A stretch of DNA of 47,701 nt from an uncultured Olsenella sp. Its GTDB lineage: Bacteria; Actinomycetota; Coriobacteriia; Coriobacteriales; Atopobiaceae. The position numbers and the translations under genes were made by a program. The notes below the pieces were generated by a model. The model was not told where the DNA came from and searched no databases. It saw nothing but the letters and a program-made list of their open reading frames with translations. Numbering within the stretch: position 1 is the first letter of the stretch; each line of letters starts with the position of its first letter. This document shows, one piece after another, positions 32,997-40,743 of this stretch. Location of the stretch: NCBI GenBank assembly GCA_900316105.1, contig ONBR01000015.1:1-47701 (forward strand), read 5' to 3'.

Positions 32997-35497
32997 GCGA
33001 GTCTGCTGACATCAAGCGAGAAACGCAGACGAATGCGCAGGTCGAGGTTAAGGCGTCGACAAGGGGCGTCCAAAAGGCACCTGCTGTAAAGGCCGCACCT
33101 GCCGGTGGGGCCGCGTCTGTCTCTGCGCCCCAGCCCGACTCCGATGTCGCAGCCGCTGCTGGCGAGGGGTCCGACCAGGCACCCAAGCCCAAGCGCATCC
33201 CCCAGGCCGACAACTGGCGCGTGCTCAAGAATACCTGTGCCGACTACCTGCCCGCCTCCTCGGTGGAAAAGATCGTCGAGGCTTACCAGTTTGCCGCTAG
33301 CTTCCACAAGGACCAGCGCCGCCGCTCGGGCGAGGCCTACATCAACCACCCCGTCGAGGTGGCCCTGATTCTGGCCCAGGACCTAAAGATGGATGAGGAC
33401 CCCATCTGCGCGGCCCTCTTGCACGACACGGTGGAGGACACTCCCGCCACCCTGGACGACATCACGGAGCGCTTTGGCTCCACGGTAGCCGAGCTGGTGG
33501 ACGGCGTGACGAAGCTGACCTCCATCGAGGTCTCCTCCATGGACGAGAAACAGGCCCTGAACCTGCGAAAGATGTTCCTGGCCATGTCCAAAGACATCCG
33601 CGTCGTGATCATCAAGCTGTCCGATCGCCTGCACAACATGCGCACCCTGGCGGCGCTCAAGCCCGACCGTCGCCTCTTCAAGGCCCACGAGACCATGGAC
33701 GTCTATGCCCCCCTGGCGGACCGACTGGGCATCAGCTCCATCAAGTGGGAGTTGGAGGACCTCTCCTTCTACTACCTGAACCCCGACGAGTACGAGCGCG
33801 TCGCCCGCATGGTCCAGGACTCCCGTCAGCAGCGCGAGCGCGACACCAACGAAGCCATCAAGGTCTTGGACGGGGAGCTCTCCAAGGTGGGGCTCAAGGA
33901 CTACCAGATCACCGGCAGGCCCAAACACCTCTGGTCCATCTATCAAAAGATGACCCGCAAGGGCAAGGAGTTCAGCGACATCTACGACCTCATCGCCCTG
34001 CGTGTCATCACAAAGACGGTGGGAGACTGCTACTCGGCCCTGGGTGCCGTGCACGCCCTCTGGCACCCCATGCCCGGCCGCTTCAAGGATTACATAGCCA
34101 TGCCCAAGCCCAACGGCTACCAGTCCCTGCACACGACGGTCATCGGCTCGGACGCCCGTCCCGTCGAGATCCAGATTCGTACCCACGAGATGCACGAGCA
34201 GGCGGAATATGGTATCGCCGCCCACTGGCTCTACAAGAAGGCCGGCAACTCCGAGGGAAAGATGGGCCGCGACGACAAGAGCGTCGACAGCCAGATCAAC
34301 TGGATCCGCAGGAGCCTAGACTGGACGGTAGAGGACGACCTGGACGACGCCCACGAGTTCCTGAACAACCTGCGCGTCGACCTCTTTGAGGACGAGATTT
34401 TCGTCTTTACCCCCAAGGGCGAGGTCATGAGCCTGAGGCGCGACTCCACGCCCCTGGACTTTGCCTATGCCGTCCACACCGAGGTGGGCAACCACTGCGT
34501 GGGCGCAAAGGTCAATGGTGCGGTGGCGCCCCTGAGCTACCACCTGCAAAACGGCGACCGCGTGGAGATCCTGACCAACAACAACGCCAAGCCCAGCCGC
34601 GACTGGATGAAGATCGTGGCCACCCCCTCGGCAAAGTCAAAGATCCGCAAGTACTTCGCCACGGTGACGAAGACCGACGACACCGAGCGCGGCCGCAACG
34701 AGCTCACCCACGAGCTGCGAAAACACGGTTACGGGATATCCACCAGGCGCACCACCAAGGCCCTGGAGCAGGTCTATCCCCAGCTGGACTACAAGAAGCT
34801 GGACGACATGTTCGCGGGCATCGGCTCCGGAAAGATCTCCGTAAAGATGGTGGCCAACCGCATCGTGGCCATCTTGGAGGAGGACTCGCCCGAGAGCCTG
34901 GCGGCCCGCGAGCGCGATGCCGCTCGCAAGGACGCCAAGGAGAAGGCCCTCAGCGAGGACAAGCCCCTGGTGAACCCCACGGCGCGCGCCGTCTCGGACA
35001 AGAAGCGCCGGAGGAACAACTGCGGCGTCGTGGTCAAGGGCGACCCGGACCTCTTGGCCCACCTGGCCCACTGCTGCAACCCCGTGATGGGCGACGAGAT
35101 TGTGGGCTTCATCACGCGCGGTCGCGGCGTGTCGGTCCACCGTGCCAGCTGCCCCAACGTCAAGGGCCTCATGGGCCATCCCGAGCGCATGATTGCGGTG
35201 GAGTGGGACTCCTCGGGTGCTACGGAGTTTCAGGTGGAGATTGTGGTGGAGGCCACGGACCGCATGGGCCTGCTCAAGGACGTCACCGAGACCCTGGGCA
35301 GTGCCGGTGCCAACATCCTTTCGGCTGCCACGCAGACCTCCACGGCAGGGGTCGCGCGCCTGCGATTCCTCATAGCCATTTCCGATGCGTCCCTGCTTGA
35401 GCCCTTGCTCGCGGCGGTAAGTAGGGTACCATCTGTCTTCGACTGCAGACGTATCATGCCCGGAGAGGGCGCGAACCAGATGAGAAGAAGGGCCTAG
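32993..35497 (+). CDS. relA: Bifunctional (p)ppGpp synthetase/hydrolase, Rel/SpoT family
   Basis: The product has 834 residues. It makes and degrades (p)ppGpp in the stringent response. Domains in order: an unusual Ala/Lys/Gln-rich N-terminal extension (about 1-68), an HD hydrolase domain with LLHDTVEDT (His144-Asp145), the synthetase domain (about 280-430), TGS (from about 465, IFVFTPKGEVMSL), a zinc-finger region with HCCNPVMGDEIVGF, and a C-terminal ACT domain. Both catalytic halves look intact. GGGGAG precedes ATG 32993, which overlaps the recJ stop. Confidence 0.95.
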   Translation: MSESADIKRETQTNAQVEVKASTRGVQKAPAVKAAPAGGAASVSAPQPDSDVAAAAGEGSDQAPKPKRIPQADNWRVLKNTCADYLPASSVEKIVEAYQFAASFHKDQRRRSGEAYINHPVEVALILAQDLKMDEDPICAALLHDTVEDTPATLDDITERFGSTVAELVDGVTKLTSIEVSSMDEKQALNLRKMFLAMSKDIRVVIIKLSDRLHNMRTLAALKPDRRLFKAHETMDVYAPLADRLGISSIKWELEDLSFYYLNPDEYERVARMVQDSRQQRERDTNEAIKVLDGELSKVGLKDYQITGRPKHLWSIYQKMTRKGKEFSDIYDLIALRVITKTVGDCYSALGAVHALWHPMPGRFKDYIAMPKPNGYQSLHTTVIGSDARPVEIQIRTHEMHEQAEYGIAAHWLYKKAGNSEGKMGRDDKSVDSQINWIRRSLDWTVEDDLDDAHEFLNNLRVDLFEDEIFVFTPKGEVMSLRRDSTPLDFAYAVHTEVGNHCVGAKVNGAVAPLSYHLQNGDRVEILTNNNAKPSRDWMKIVATPSAKSKIRKYFATVTKTDDTERGRNELTHELRKHGYGISTRRTTKALEQVYPQLDYKKLDDMFAGIGSGKISVKMVANRIVAILEEDSPESLAARERDAARKDAKEKALSEDKPLVNPTARAVSDKKRRRNNCGVVVKGDPDLLAHLAHCCNPVMGDEIVGFITRGRGVSVHRASCPNVKGLMGHPERMIAVEWDSSGATEFQVEIVVEATDRMGLLKDVTETLGSAGANILSAATQTSTAGVARLRFLIAISDASLLEPLLAAVSRVPSVFDCRRIMPGEGANQMRRRA

Positions 35498-35500
35498 CAT

Positions 35501-36289
35501 ATGAGCGAGACTACAGAGAACCAGACCCTGCCCGAGGAGGATGGCTGCTGCGGTGGTGGCTGCGGCTGCCACGAGCACGACGATGACCACGAGTGCTGCG
35601 GCGGTCACGGCGAGGAAGAGGGTTGCGACGGAGGCTGCGGCGGCTGCGGTGGCGGCTGCCACCACGACCAGGTTGGCATCTTTGTGGTGACCCCGCTGGA
35701 GACCAACTGCTACGTCTACATCTCGGGTGACGAGTGCATGGTCGTGGACCCCGGCGGCTCTGGCGCAAAGCTGGCAGAGCACTTGCCCGAGGGCCTGAAG
35801 GTCAAGTACATCGCAGCCACGCATGGCCACGGAGATCACGTGGGAGGCGTCAAGGCCCTCAGGGAGGCCACGGGCGGCACCTACGTGATCCATCCCTTGG
35901 ACGCCGAGCGTGCCCAGCATGCCGGCGAGATGAGCGAGATGGGCCGTGCCTACGACGACAACGCCCCCGAGCCCGACATGACCTACTCCGAGGGAGACAG
36001 CATCTCCGTGGGTACGGCTACCTTCACCGTCCTGGAGACGCCTGGGCACACGCCTGGCAGCGTCTGCCTGATCGGCGGAGACACCGCCCAGGGCGTCGTC
36101 TTTACGGGCGACACGGTGTTCAAGGGCTCCTGCGGACGCACGGATCTGGAGGGTGGCAATGCCCAGCAGATGATGGAGTCCCTGGCACATTTCAAGGAGG
36201 TCGTGCCTGCCCGCACCACGCTCTTCACGGGCCACGGTGACTACACCACCATGATGGACGAGCTTAAGCTCAATCCCTTCTTCGCCTAG
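35501..36289 (+). CDS. Metallo-beta-lactamase-fold hydrolase with Cys/His-rich N-terminus
   Basis: The product has 262 residues. Residues 57-262 form a glyoxalase-II-like MBL domain: THGHGDH at 107-113, later metal ligands in TPGHTPGS and FTGDTVF, and GHGDYT near the end. The first 55 residues are unusual, with ten cysteines and six histidines in Gly-rich clusters (CCGGGCGCHEH, CCGGHGEEEGC, CGGCGGGCHH). They may bind metal. It starts three bases after relA ends, with AAGAAGGG upstream, so it belongs to the same transcription unit. The substrate is unknown; family members hydrolyse thioesters. Confidence 0.85.
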   Translation: MSETTENQTLPEEDGCCGGGCGCHEHDDDHECCGGHGEEEGCDGGCGGCGGGCHHDQVGIFVVTPLETNCYVYISGDECMVVDPGGSGAKLAEHLPEGLKVKYIAATHGHGDHVGGVKALREATGGTYVIHPLDAERAQHAGEMSEMGRAYDDNAPEPDMTYSEGDSISVGTATFTVLETPGHTPGSVCLIGGDTAQGVVFTGDTVFKGSCGRTDLEGGNAQQMMESLAHFKEVVPARTTLFTGHGDYTTMMDELKLNPFFA

Positions 36290-36338
36290 CGTGCCGCTTG
36301 GGGTGCAGCGCCAATTGGGGGTCAATTTGGTGCCAAAT

Positions 36339-36418
36339 GGGGGTAGCCCCCGATTAGGCTATGCGACGAAAGGCGTGGTCCCCAAGGTGAGATTTTCTTA
36401 ACTAGGGGGTAGCCCCCC
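36339..36418. repeat. Pair of GGGGGTAGCCCCC hairpins ahead of the tRNA gene
   Basis: GGGGGTAGCCCCC at 36339-36351 and again (with one more C) at 36405-36418 form short hairpins. They stand between the MBL gene and tRNA-Leu and may end the relA unit, although no T run follows. The remaining sequence in 36290-36452 is unremarkable. Confidence 0.5.
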
Positions 36419-36452
36419 AATTGTGGTTTGAGCTATAGTCATTGTGTTCTTT

Positions 36453-36541
36453 GCCCGGATGGCGGAATTGGCAGACGCGGCGGACTCAAAATCCGCAGCC
36501 TGGCGACAGGCGTGTGGGTTCGACCCCCACTCCGGGCACCA
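36453..36541 (+). tRNA. tRNA-Leu (anticodon CAA)
   Basis: The acceptor arms GCCCGGA and TCCGGGC pair fully, followed by discriminator A and an encoded CCA. The anticodon stem GCGGA/TCCGC encloses loop CTCAAAA, giving anticodon CAA at 36487-36489. A long variable arm (CCTGGCGACAGG region) and the GGTTCGACCC T loop fit a class II leucine tRNA. It reads UUG codons. Confidence 0.97.
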
Positions 36542-36554
36542 TACAGTTTGTGAC

Positions 36555-36583
36555 GGGCCAGGCAAATCTGCCTGGCCCTTTTT
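36555..36583 (+). terminator. Rho-independent terminator of tRNA-Leu
   Basis: GGGCCAGGCA pairs with TGCCTGGCCC across AATC and is followed by TTTTT. Confidence 0.92.
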
Positions 36584-36586
36584 GAT

Positions 36587-37028
36587 GAGACAATGGGGAC
36601 GGAGCACTTTGTCTCAGAGACAAAAGGGACAGAGGCACCCCGAGCCCCGTCGGGGAGCCAAGAAGGCCGGGCCATTGGGACAAGTCCAGGCTGAATGAGA
36701 CAAAGGGGACGGAGCAAACTGTCTCAGAGACAAAAGGGACAAAGGCACCCCGAGCCCCGTCTGGGAGCCAAGAAGGCCGGGCCATTGGGACAAGTCCAGG
36801 CTGCAATAATGTCGAGGGTCTTTTCGGGCAGCACCGTGCGTGACGGAGGTCAATCCAGACGGGTAGTTCCGTAGCTGAGGCCATCTTGCATAGGAATCGA
36901 CCGCTTTCGGAGACAGTAGGGACGGAGCAAACTGTCTCAGAGACAAACCGCTCCGTCCCTACTGTCTCAGAGACAAACCGCTCCGTCCCTATCGTCTCAG
37001 AGACAAAGCGCTCCGTCCCTAATGTCTT
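36587..37028. repeat. Family 2 composite element, locus 2
   Basis: A 110-bp segment starting GAGACAATGGGGACGG (36587) is repeated in tandem at 36697; each copy carries the 30-bp unit, a CCCCGAGCCCCGTCGGGG hairpin and GGCCATTGGGACAAGTCC. After that come GCAATAATGTCGAG and one copy of GGAGGTCAATCCAGAC (36845). The right edge has four units from about 36910 at 30-bp spacing, the last three inverted (GAGACAAACCGCTCCGTCCC). The order of parts matches locus 1 at 18273-18773. No gene is seen inside. Confidence 0.9.
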
Positions 37029-37063
37029 GTGTGGGGGAATTGCGGACGGGGGAGGATTGACCC

Positions 37064-37092
37064 TTGCGTGGGGTGGCCTCGTGCCGTATTAT
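37064..37092 (+). promoter_or_regulatory. Probable infC promoter
   Basis: TTGCGT (37064) and TATTAT (37087) are 17 bp apart, about 190 bp ahead of infC, just past the family 2 element. Confidence 0.5.
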
Positions 37093-37188
37093 CTTCACTT
37101 GCATGTATGAAAGCGAGGCTGAGCCTGGGCCTCCACCTACACGGCGCCTCTTCGGCAGCTGTCTGGTCAGACAACGGATTTCTTACCG

Positions 37189-37244
37189 GACTCCACAGAT
37201 GGAGTCGTGTCTCTCCTGGATGCTGCTGCACCAGGAGTTTTTTT
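37189..37244 (+). promoter_or_regulatory. Leader attenuator ahead of infC
   Basis: A hairpin GACTCCA-CAGA-TGGAGTC (37189-37206) is followed by a terminator-like stem CTCCTGG/CCAGGAG (37213-37237) and seven T residues (37238-37244), 40 bp ahead of infC. This is the layout of a transcription attenuator. In other bacteria the infC-rpmI-rplT leader is controlled by free L20; whether that holds here is inference. Confidence 0.7.
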
Positions 37245-37283
37245 GTGGGTCAAAAGGCGGGATGGGCGCCGCACCGAAGGGAA

Positions 37284-37862
37284 GTGTACAAGATAGCCAA
37301 GAACGATGGACCTCGCATCAATCGCGAGATCAACGTACGGACCTGCCGCCTGATTGGCGTGGACGGATCGCAGCTTGGTCTGTTCGGCCTGAGCGATGCC
37401 CTTCGCATCGCCAACGAGCAGCATCTTGACCTCGTGGAGATCGCTCCCAACGCCGAGCCTCCCGTGTGCAAGGTGATGGACTACCGCAAGTACAAGTACG
37501 AGCAGGACCGCAAGGCCAAGGCCGCCCGCAAGAAGCAGGTAAAGGTCGAGGTCAAGGAGATGAAGTTCCGCCCAAAGATCGACGTGGGCGACTACACCAC
37601 CAAGAAGAATCATGTCATGCGTTTCCTCAAGAAGGGCGCGCGTGTCAAGATTACCATCATGTTCCGTGGCCGTGAGATGGCTCACCCGGAGCAGGGCAGG
37701 ATGGTGCTGGACAGGCTGGCAGAGGACCTGAAGCCCTACGCCACCGTCGAGCAGCAGCCCAAGATGGAAGGCCGCAACATGCACATGCTCGTTGCCCCCA
37801 TCAAGGGTGCCTTCGATGAGAAGGGCACCAAGGACAACGAAAAGAGCGAGAAGGAGAAGTAA
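37284..37862 (+). CDS. infC: Translation initiation factor IF-3
   Basis: The product has about 190 residues. IF-3 binds the small ribosomal subunit and checks the start codon. N-domain pieces [15 protein letters not shown] and [15 protein letters not shown], the Lys-rich linker, and C-domain pieces [16 protein letters not shown] and [13 protein letters not shown] are all present. The start is uncertain. GTG 37284 is the only ordinary start but sits only about three bases from AAGG. ATA 37293 (giving [10 protein letters not shown]) is better spaced and would fit the unusual start codons known for infC. It leads infC-rpmI-rplT, three bases before rpmI. Confidence 0.93.
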   Translation: MYKIAKNDGPRINREINVRTCRLIGVDGSQLGLFGLSDALRIANEQHLDLVEIAPNAEPPVCKVMDYRKYKYEQDRKAKAARKKQVKVEVKEMKFRPKIDVGDYTTKKNHVMRFLKKGARVKITIMFRGREMAHPEQGRMVLDRLAEDLKPYATVEQQPKMEGRNMHMLVAPIKGAFDEKGTKDNEKSEKEK

Positions 37863-37864
37863 GC

Positions 37865-38059
37865 ATGCCTAAGATGAAGACGCACAAGGGTTCGGCAAAG
37901 CGTTTCCGCCGCACCGGCACTGGCAAGATCATGCACGCCAAGGCGTACAAGAGCCACATCCTGACCAAGAAGAACCAGAAGCGCATCCGCGCCTTCCGTA
38001 AGGAGGCCGCCCTCACCCCTGGTGACGTCAAGGTCGTCTCCCAGCGCATGGGCAAGTAA
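37865..38059 (+). CDS. rpmI: Large ribosomal subunit protein bL35
   Basis: The product has 64 residues, the usual bL35 length. It begins [19 protein letters not shown] and continues with the family's [10 protein letters not shown] segment. It is highly basic. The start follows infC by two bases, with AGGAGAAG overlapping the infC end. Confidence 0.97.
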   Translation: MPKMKTHKGSAKRFRRTGTGKIMHAKAYKSHILTKKNQKRIRAFRKEAALTPGDVKVVSQRMGK

Positions 38060-38108
38060 GAGGCGCTCTCGCGTCACGTATTCAGCATTTACCAAGGAGT
38101 GATTAGAT

Positions 38109-38474
38109 ATGGCACGTGTTAAGCGCGCAGTCGCCGGTCGCAAGAAGCGCAACGCCCTGAAGAAGGCTACTAAGGGTTATTACGGCGTTCGTTCCCGTAC
38201 CTTCCGCGGCATGAAGGAGCAGTACCAGCACTCTGGCCAGTACGCCTACCGCGATCGTCGCAACAAGAAGCGCGACATCCGCAGCCTGTGGATTCAGCGC
38301 ATCAACGCCGCCGCCCGCATGAACGGCCTGTCATACAGCAAGTTCATGCACGGCCTGAAGCTCGCCGGCGTCGACCTGGACCGCAAGGTCCTCTCCCAGG
38401 TGGCCTACGAGGACGAGAAGGCATTTGCCCAGATCGCTGAGGTCGCCAAGAAGGCCCTGGAGGCCGAGGAGTAG
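38109..38474 (+). CDS. rplT: Large ribosomal subunit protein bL20
   Basis: The product has 121 residues. It binds 23S rRNA early in assembly. Diagnostic sequences are [14 protein letters not shown] at the start, [12 protein letters not shown], and [26 protein letters not shown] lies upstream. In several bacteria L20 represses its own operon; the leader hairpins ahead of infC would be the place for that. Confidence 0.97.
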   Translation: MARVKRAVAGRKKRNALKKATKGYYGVRSRTFRGMKEQYQHSGQYAYRDRRNKKRDIRSLWIQRINAAARMNGLSYSKFMHGLKLAGVDLDRKVLSQVAYEDEKAFAQIAEVAKKALEAEE

Positions 38475-38512
38475 GTTTTCCCTTCTCAAACCCAGGCTTC
38501 AAATGCAAGCTC

Positions 38513-38546
38513 ACACCCGTCTCCCCGGAGGCGGGTGTTTCTTTTT
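38513..38546 (+). terminator. Rho-independent terminator of rplT
   Basis: ACACCCG (38513-38519) pairs with CGGGTGT (38532-38538), followed by TTCTTTTTCT. Confidence 0.88.
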
Positions 38547-38586
38547 CTCGCGATTCAGGTAGCCCATCGAAGCCCCAGCCCCGGCC

Positions 38587-38973
38587 CCGGCCCACACGTT
38601 CAGAGTCCTCGAGAAGAAGAAAGCCGCCATCATCCCAGGCTGTCGAGTGAGGAATGGGGCCGTACGTTTGCCCAGGCGCAGTTTCGCAGCGGCCGGTCGA
38701 CTGTCACCCGGCCCACACGTTCAGAGTCCTCGAGGAGAAGAAAGTCTCCATCATCCCAGGCGCGAACGTCTTACGCGGAGGGCCTTGCCTTTGCCCTGGC
38801 GCAGTTTCGCAGCCGTCGGTCGACTGTCACCCGGCCCACACGTTCAGAGTCCTCGAGGAGAAGAAAGCCGCCATCATCCCAGACTGTCGACTGAGGAATG
38901 GGGCCGTACGTTTGCCCAGGCGCAGTTCTCGCGAAGCGAGCTGTTTGAGCACTGGACAAACGTACGGCCCCAT
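38587..38973. repeat. Family 3 element C with partial tandem triplication
   Basis: A segment with CCCACACGTTCAGAGTCC, GAGAAGAAAG and CATCATCCCAG occurs three times (38591, 38712, 38835; spacing 121 and 123 bp). The left arm GGGGCCGTACGTTTG followed by the core start GCGCAGTTTCGCAGC appears at 38655; a related core start recurs near 38800; the complete element is at 38898-38973, with arms ATGGGGCCGTACGTTTG pairing exactly and the short core CTCGCGAAGCGAGCTGTTTGAGC. It fills the gap between the convergent ends of rplT and the TagO-like gene. No gene is evident. Confidence 0.85.
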
Positions 38974-38983
38974 CTGGAGGGTC

Positions 38984-40183
38984 TTACAGCCTGTGATGAT
39001 GGCGCTCCGCTTCCTTTTCCTCGAACTCCTCCTCCGCTTCTTCGAACTCGGGGTCATCCTGGCAGACTAGCTCGTCGTCGCCCGTGCGGGGGTCCTTGTG
39101 GTGCAGGAGGACCGGGCGAAAGAGGTGCAGCCTGCGGGTAAAGAGCGCCGAGAAAACGAGCAGCAGGACAAAGATGATGATGCGAGGTACGACGTTGACT
39201 TGGGTCATCACAAAGGTGCCCAGGCAGAGAAGGAAGGTCCAGCCGTAGATGAGCAGGACTGCCTGGCGCTGGTCGAAGCCCTCGTCGATGAGCCTGTGGT
39301 GGATGTGGCCACGGTCCGCCTGCCCGATGCTCACATGCGCCCTCATGCGCCTGACAATGGCCGAGAAGGTGTCAATGATGGGCACCGCTGCGATGACCAG
39401 GGGGATGATGATTGTGGTGAGGCCGGCGATACGGGTCACCGAGAGCAGGGTGATGGTACCCAGGGTGTAACCGATGAGCAGGGAGCCGGAGTCGCCCAGA
39501 AAGATCGATGCCGGGTGGAAGTTGTAAAAGAGGAAGCCCACCGCGGCCCCTACCAACGAGATGGCGAGGGCGGCAGCATCCATCCTGCCGGAGAGCAGGG
39601 AGAGGACGAACATCGTGAAGGCGGCAATGCCAGCGATGCCCGTGGCCAGCCCGTCCAGGCCATCGATGAGGTTAAAGATGTTCATGTAGGCCACGAGGTA
39701 GACGACCGTGATGGGGTAGGCGAGCCAGCCCAGGTAGAGGGGGCCGCCGTTGAAGGGGTTGACCACGGTACCGATGATGAGGCCACCGGAGACCGCGATG
39801 CCTGCGGCAAGCAGCTGGCCCAGGAACTTCTGCCATGGCTTGAGCTGGTAGACGTCGTCGAGGGCACCCGTGACAAAGACCGCCGCGAAGCCCAGGGCCA
39901 CCAGGCCGTAGTTCATGCTCTTGAAGTGCGGAGCAGGCTCAAAGACCATGGGCCAGCCAAGGTTCTGGGTGCCAAAGAGCTGGAGGGCCACTGCTGCCAC
40001 GATGCCGCAGAAGACGGCAATGCCGCCCATGCGCGGCGTGGTCTTCTTGTTGATGCGGCGCGAGCTGGGACGGTCGACGGCGTCAAGCCTCCATGCGATT
40101 TTCCTCGCCAGGGGGGTCATGATGATGGTGACCACCAAGGCGATCAGAAAGAGGCTCAAATGATTGAGCTGCATGCTCGGCAT
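38984..40183 (-). CDS. Undecaprenyl-phosphate GlcNAc-1-phosphate transferase, TagO/WecA type
   Basis: The product has 399 residues with about ten or eleven membrane helices. Members transfer GlcNAc-1-phosphate from UDP-GlcNAc to undecaprenyl phosphate, starting wall polymers such as teichoic acids. Motifs: TPRMGGIAVF near residue 48, GALDDVYQLKPWQKFLGQ (Asp-rich site near 105), MNIFNLIDGLDGLATG near 168, and the cytoplasmic loop RADRGHIHHRLIDEG-type His motif (QADRGHIHH) near 295. The tail (about 360-399) is very acidic then His-rich (ERHHHRL), unlike the family norm. The best ribosome binding site (GGGAGG) is about 13 bases from ATG 40183. Confidence 0.88.
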   Translation of the reverse strand: MPSMQLNHLSLFLIALVVTIIMTPLARKIAWRLDAVDRPSSRRINKKTTPRMGGIAVFCGIVAAVALQLFGTQNLGWPMVFEPAPHFKSMNYGLVALGFAAVFVTGALDDVYQLKPWQKFLGQLLAAGIAVSGGLIIGTVVNPFNGGPLYLGWLAYPITVVYLVAYMNIFNLIDGLDGLATGIAGIAAFTMFVLSLLSGRMDAAALAISLVGAAVGFLFYNFHPASIFLGDSGSLLIGYTLGTITLLSVTRIAGLTTIIIPLVIAAVPIIDTFSAIVRRMRAHVSIGQADRGHIHHRLIDEGFDQRQAVLLIYGWTFLLCLGTFVMTQVNVVPRIIIFVLLLVFSALFTRRLHLFRPVLLHHKDPRTGDDELVCQDDPEFEEAEEEFEEKEAERHHHRL

Positions 40184-40337
40184 GTTCGAAGTTCATCCTC
40201 CCAGGTATGGGCATCGCTCAAGAAGTGCCTGATACCAGCGGTTTCATGAAGCGTAGTTACAGTAGTTCAACAATATTTTACAAGATGTGAGCTAAGTCAA
40301 GACTGGTATCTCTCTATGGGTCACGTATATTTGAGTT

Positions 40338-40505
40338 GTCGCCTCCCTGCAGCAACAACTGGGTGAACCGACAAGCGTTTTGAGGGAGCTCGAATTTCGT
40401 CTCTAGTACAGACATCCTCCGTTGTTGAGGAAGCTGGAACCTGGCGATGAGGGCACCCACCTGGAGAAGGTGGGTTCATTTCGCAGCTGTGGGGAGCGAC
40501 TTTTT
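40338..40505 (+). ncRNA. Candidate 6S-like structured small RNA
   Basis: A -10 box TATATT (40326-40331) is followed seven bases later by GTCGCCTCCCTGCAG (40338-40352). This pairs with CTGTGGGGAGCGAC (40487-40500), which runs into TTTTT. An inner stem joins GGTGAACC (40362) with GGTTCATT (40473). A small hairpin CCCACC/GGTGGG (40456-40474) lies on the 3' side. A roughly 168-nt RNA with long closing stem, open centre and terminator is the outline of 6S RNA. Sequence identity to 6S was not established, and no ORF is present. Confidence 0.5.
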
Positions 40506-40534
40506 GTGTGCCTTGCTTGCACAAGCGACCTCGT

Positions 40535-40543
40535 TGGTATAAC
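40535..40543 (+). promoter_or_regulatory. Extended -10 promoter of rho
   Basis: TGGTATAAC is an extended -10 element. TTGCTT at 40513 is a loosely spaced -35. It implies a leader of nearly 200 bases before the rho start, a suitable region for autoregulation. Confidence 0.45.
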
Positions 40544-40743
40544 CTCGACGCTTGAACGCAAGATGTCGTTCAGCATCCAGATATATCTCATCACATACAC
40601 CCACTCTCATGTCTGAATCGCTTGATGCGCCATGCCGAGGGCATGTGTGCGTCTATTCCCGTCAATATGCACCGAGAGCACGGGTTTTCTTGCGTCTAGC
40701 TGGCAGTTTTTGTCTTGAACGATATGTGGATAGGAAAGAATAC

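Noticed and set aside
37029..37283. An 85-residue N-terminal extension of IF-3
   Set aside because: It spans the promoter and attenuator and has no similarity to IF-3.
38587..38900. A decayed protein-coding fragment in the triplicated segment
   Set aside because: The frames are similar because the DNA is repeated; none has a start signal or resembles a known protein.
40552..40743. A 64-residue upstream extension of Rho
   Set aside because: ATG 40744 has the ribosome binding site, and the extension lies in the expected untranslated leader.
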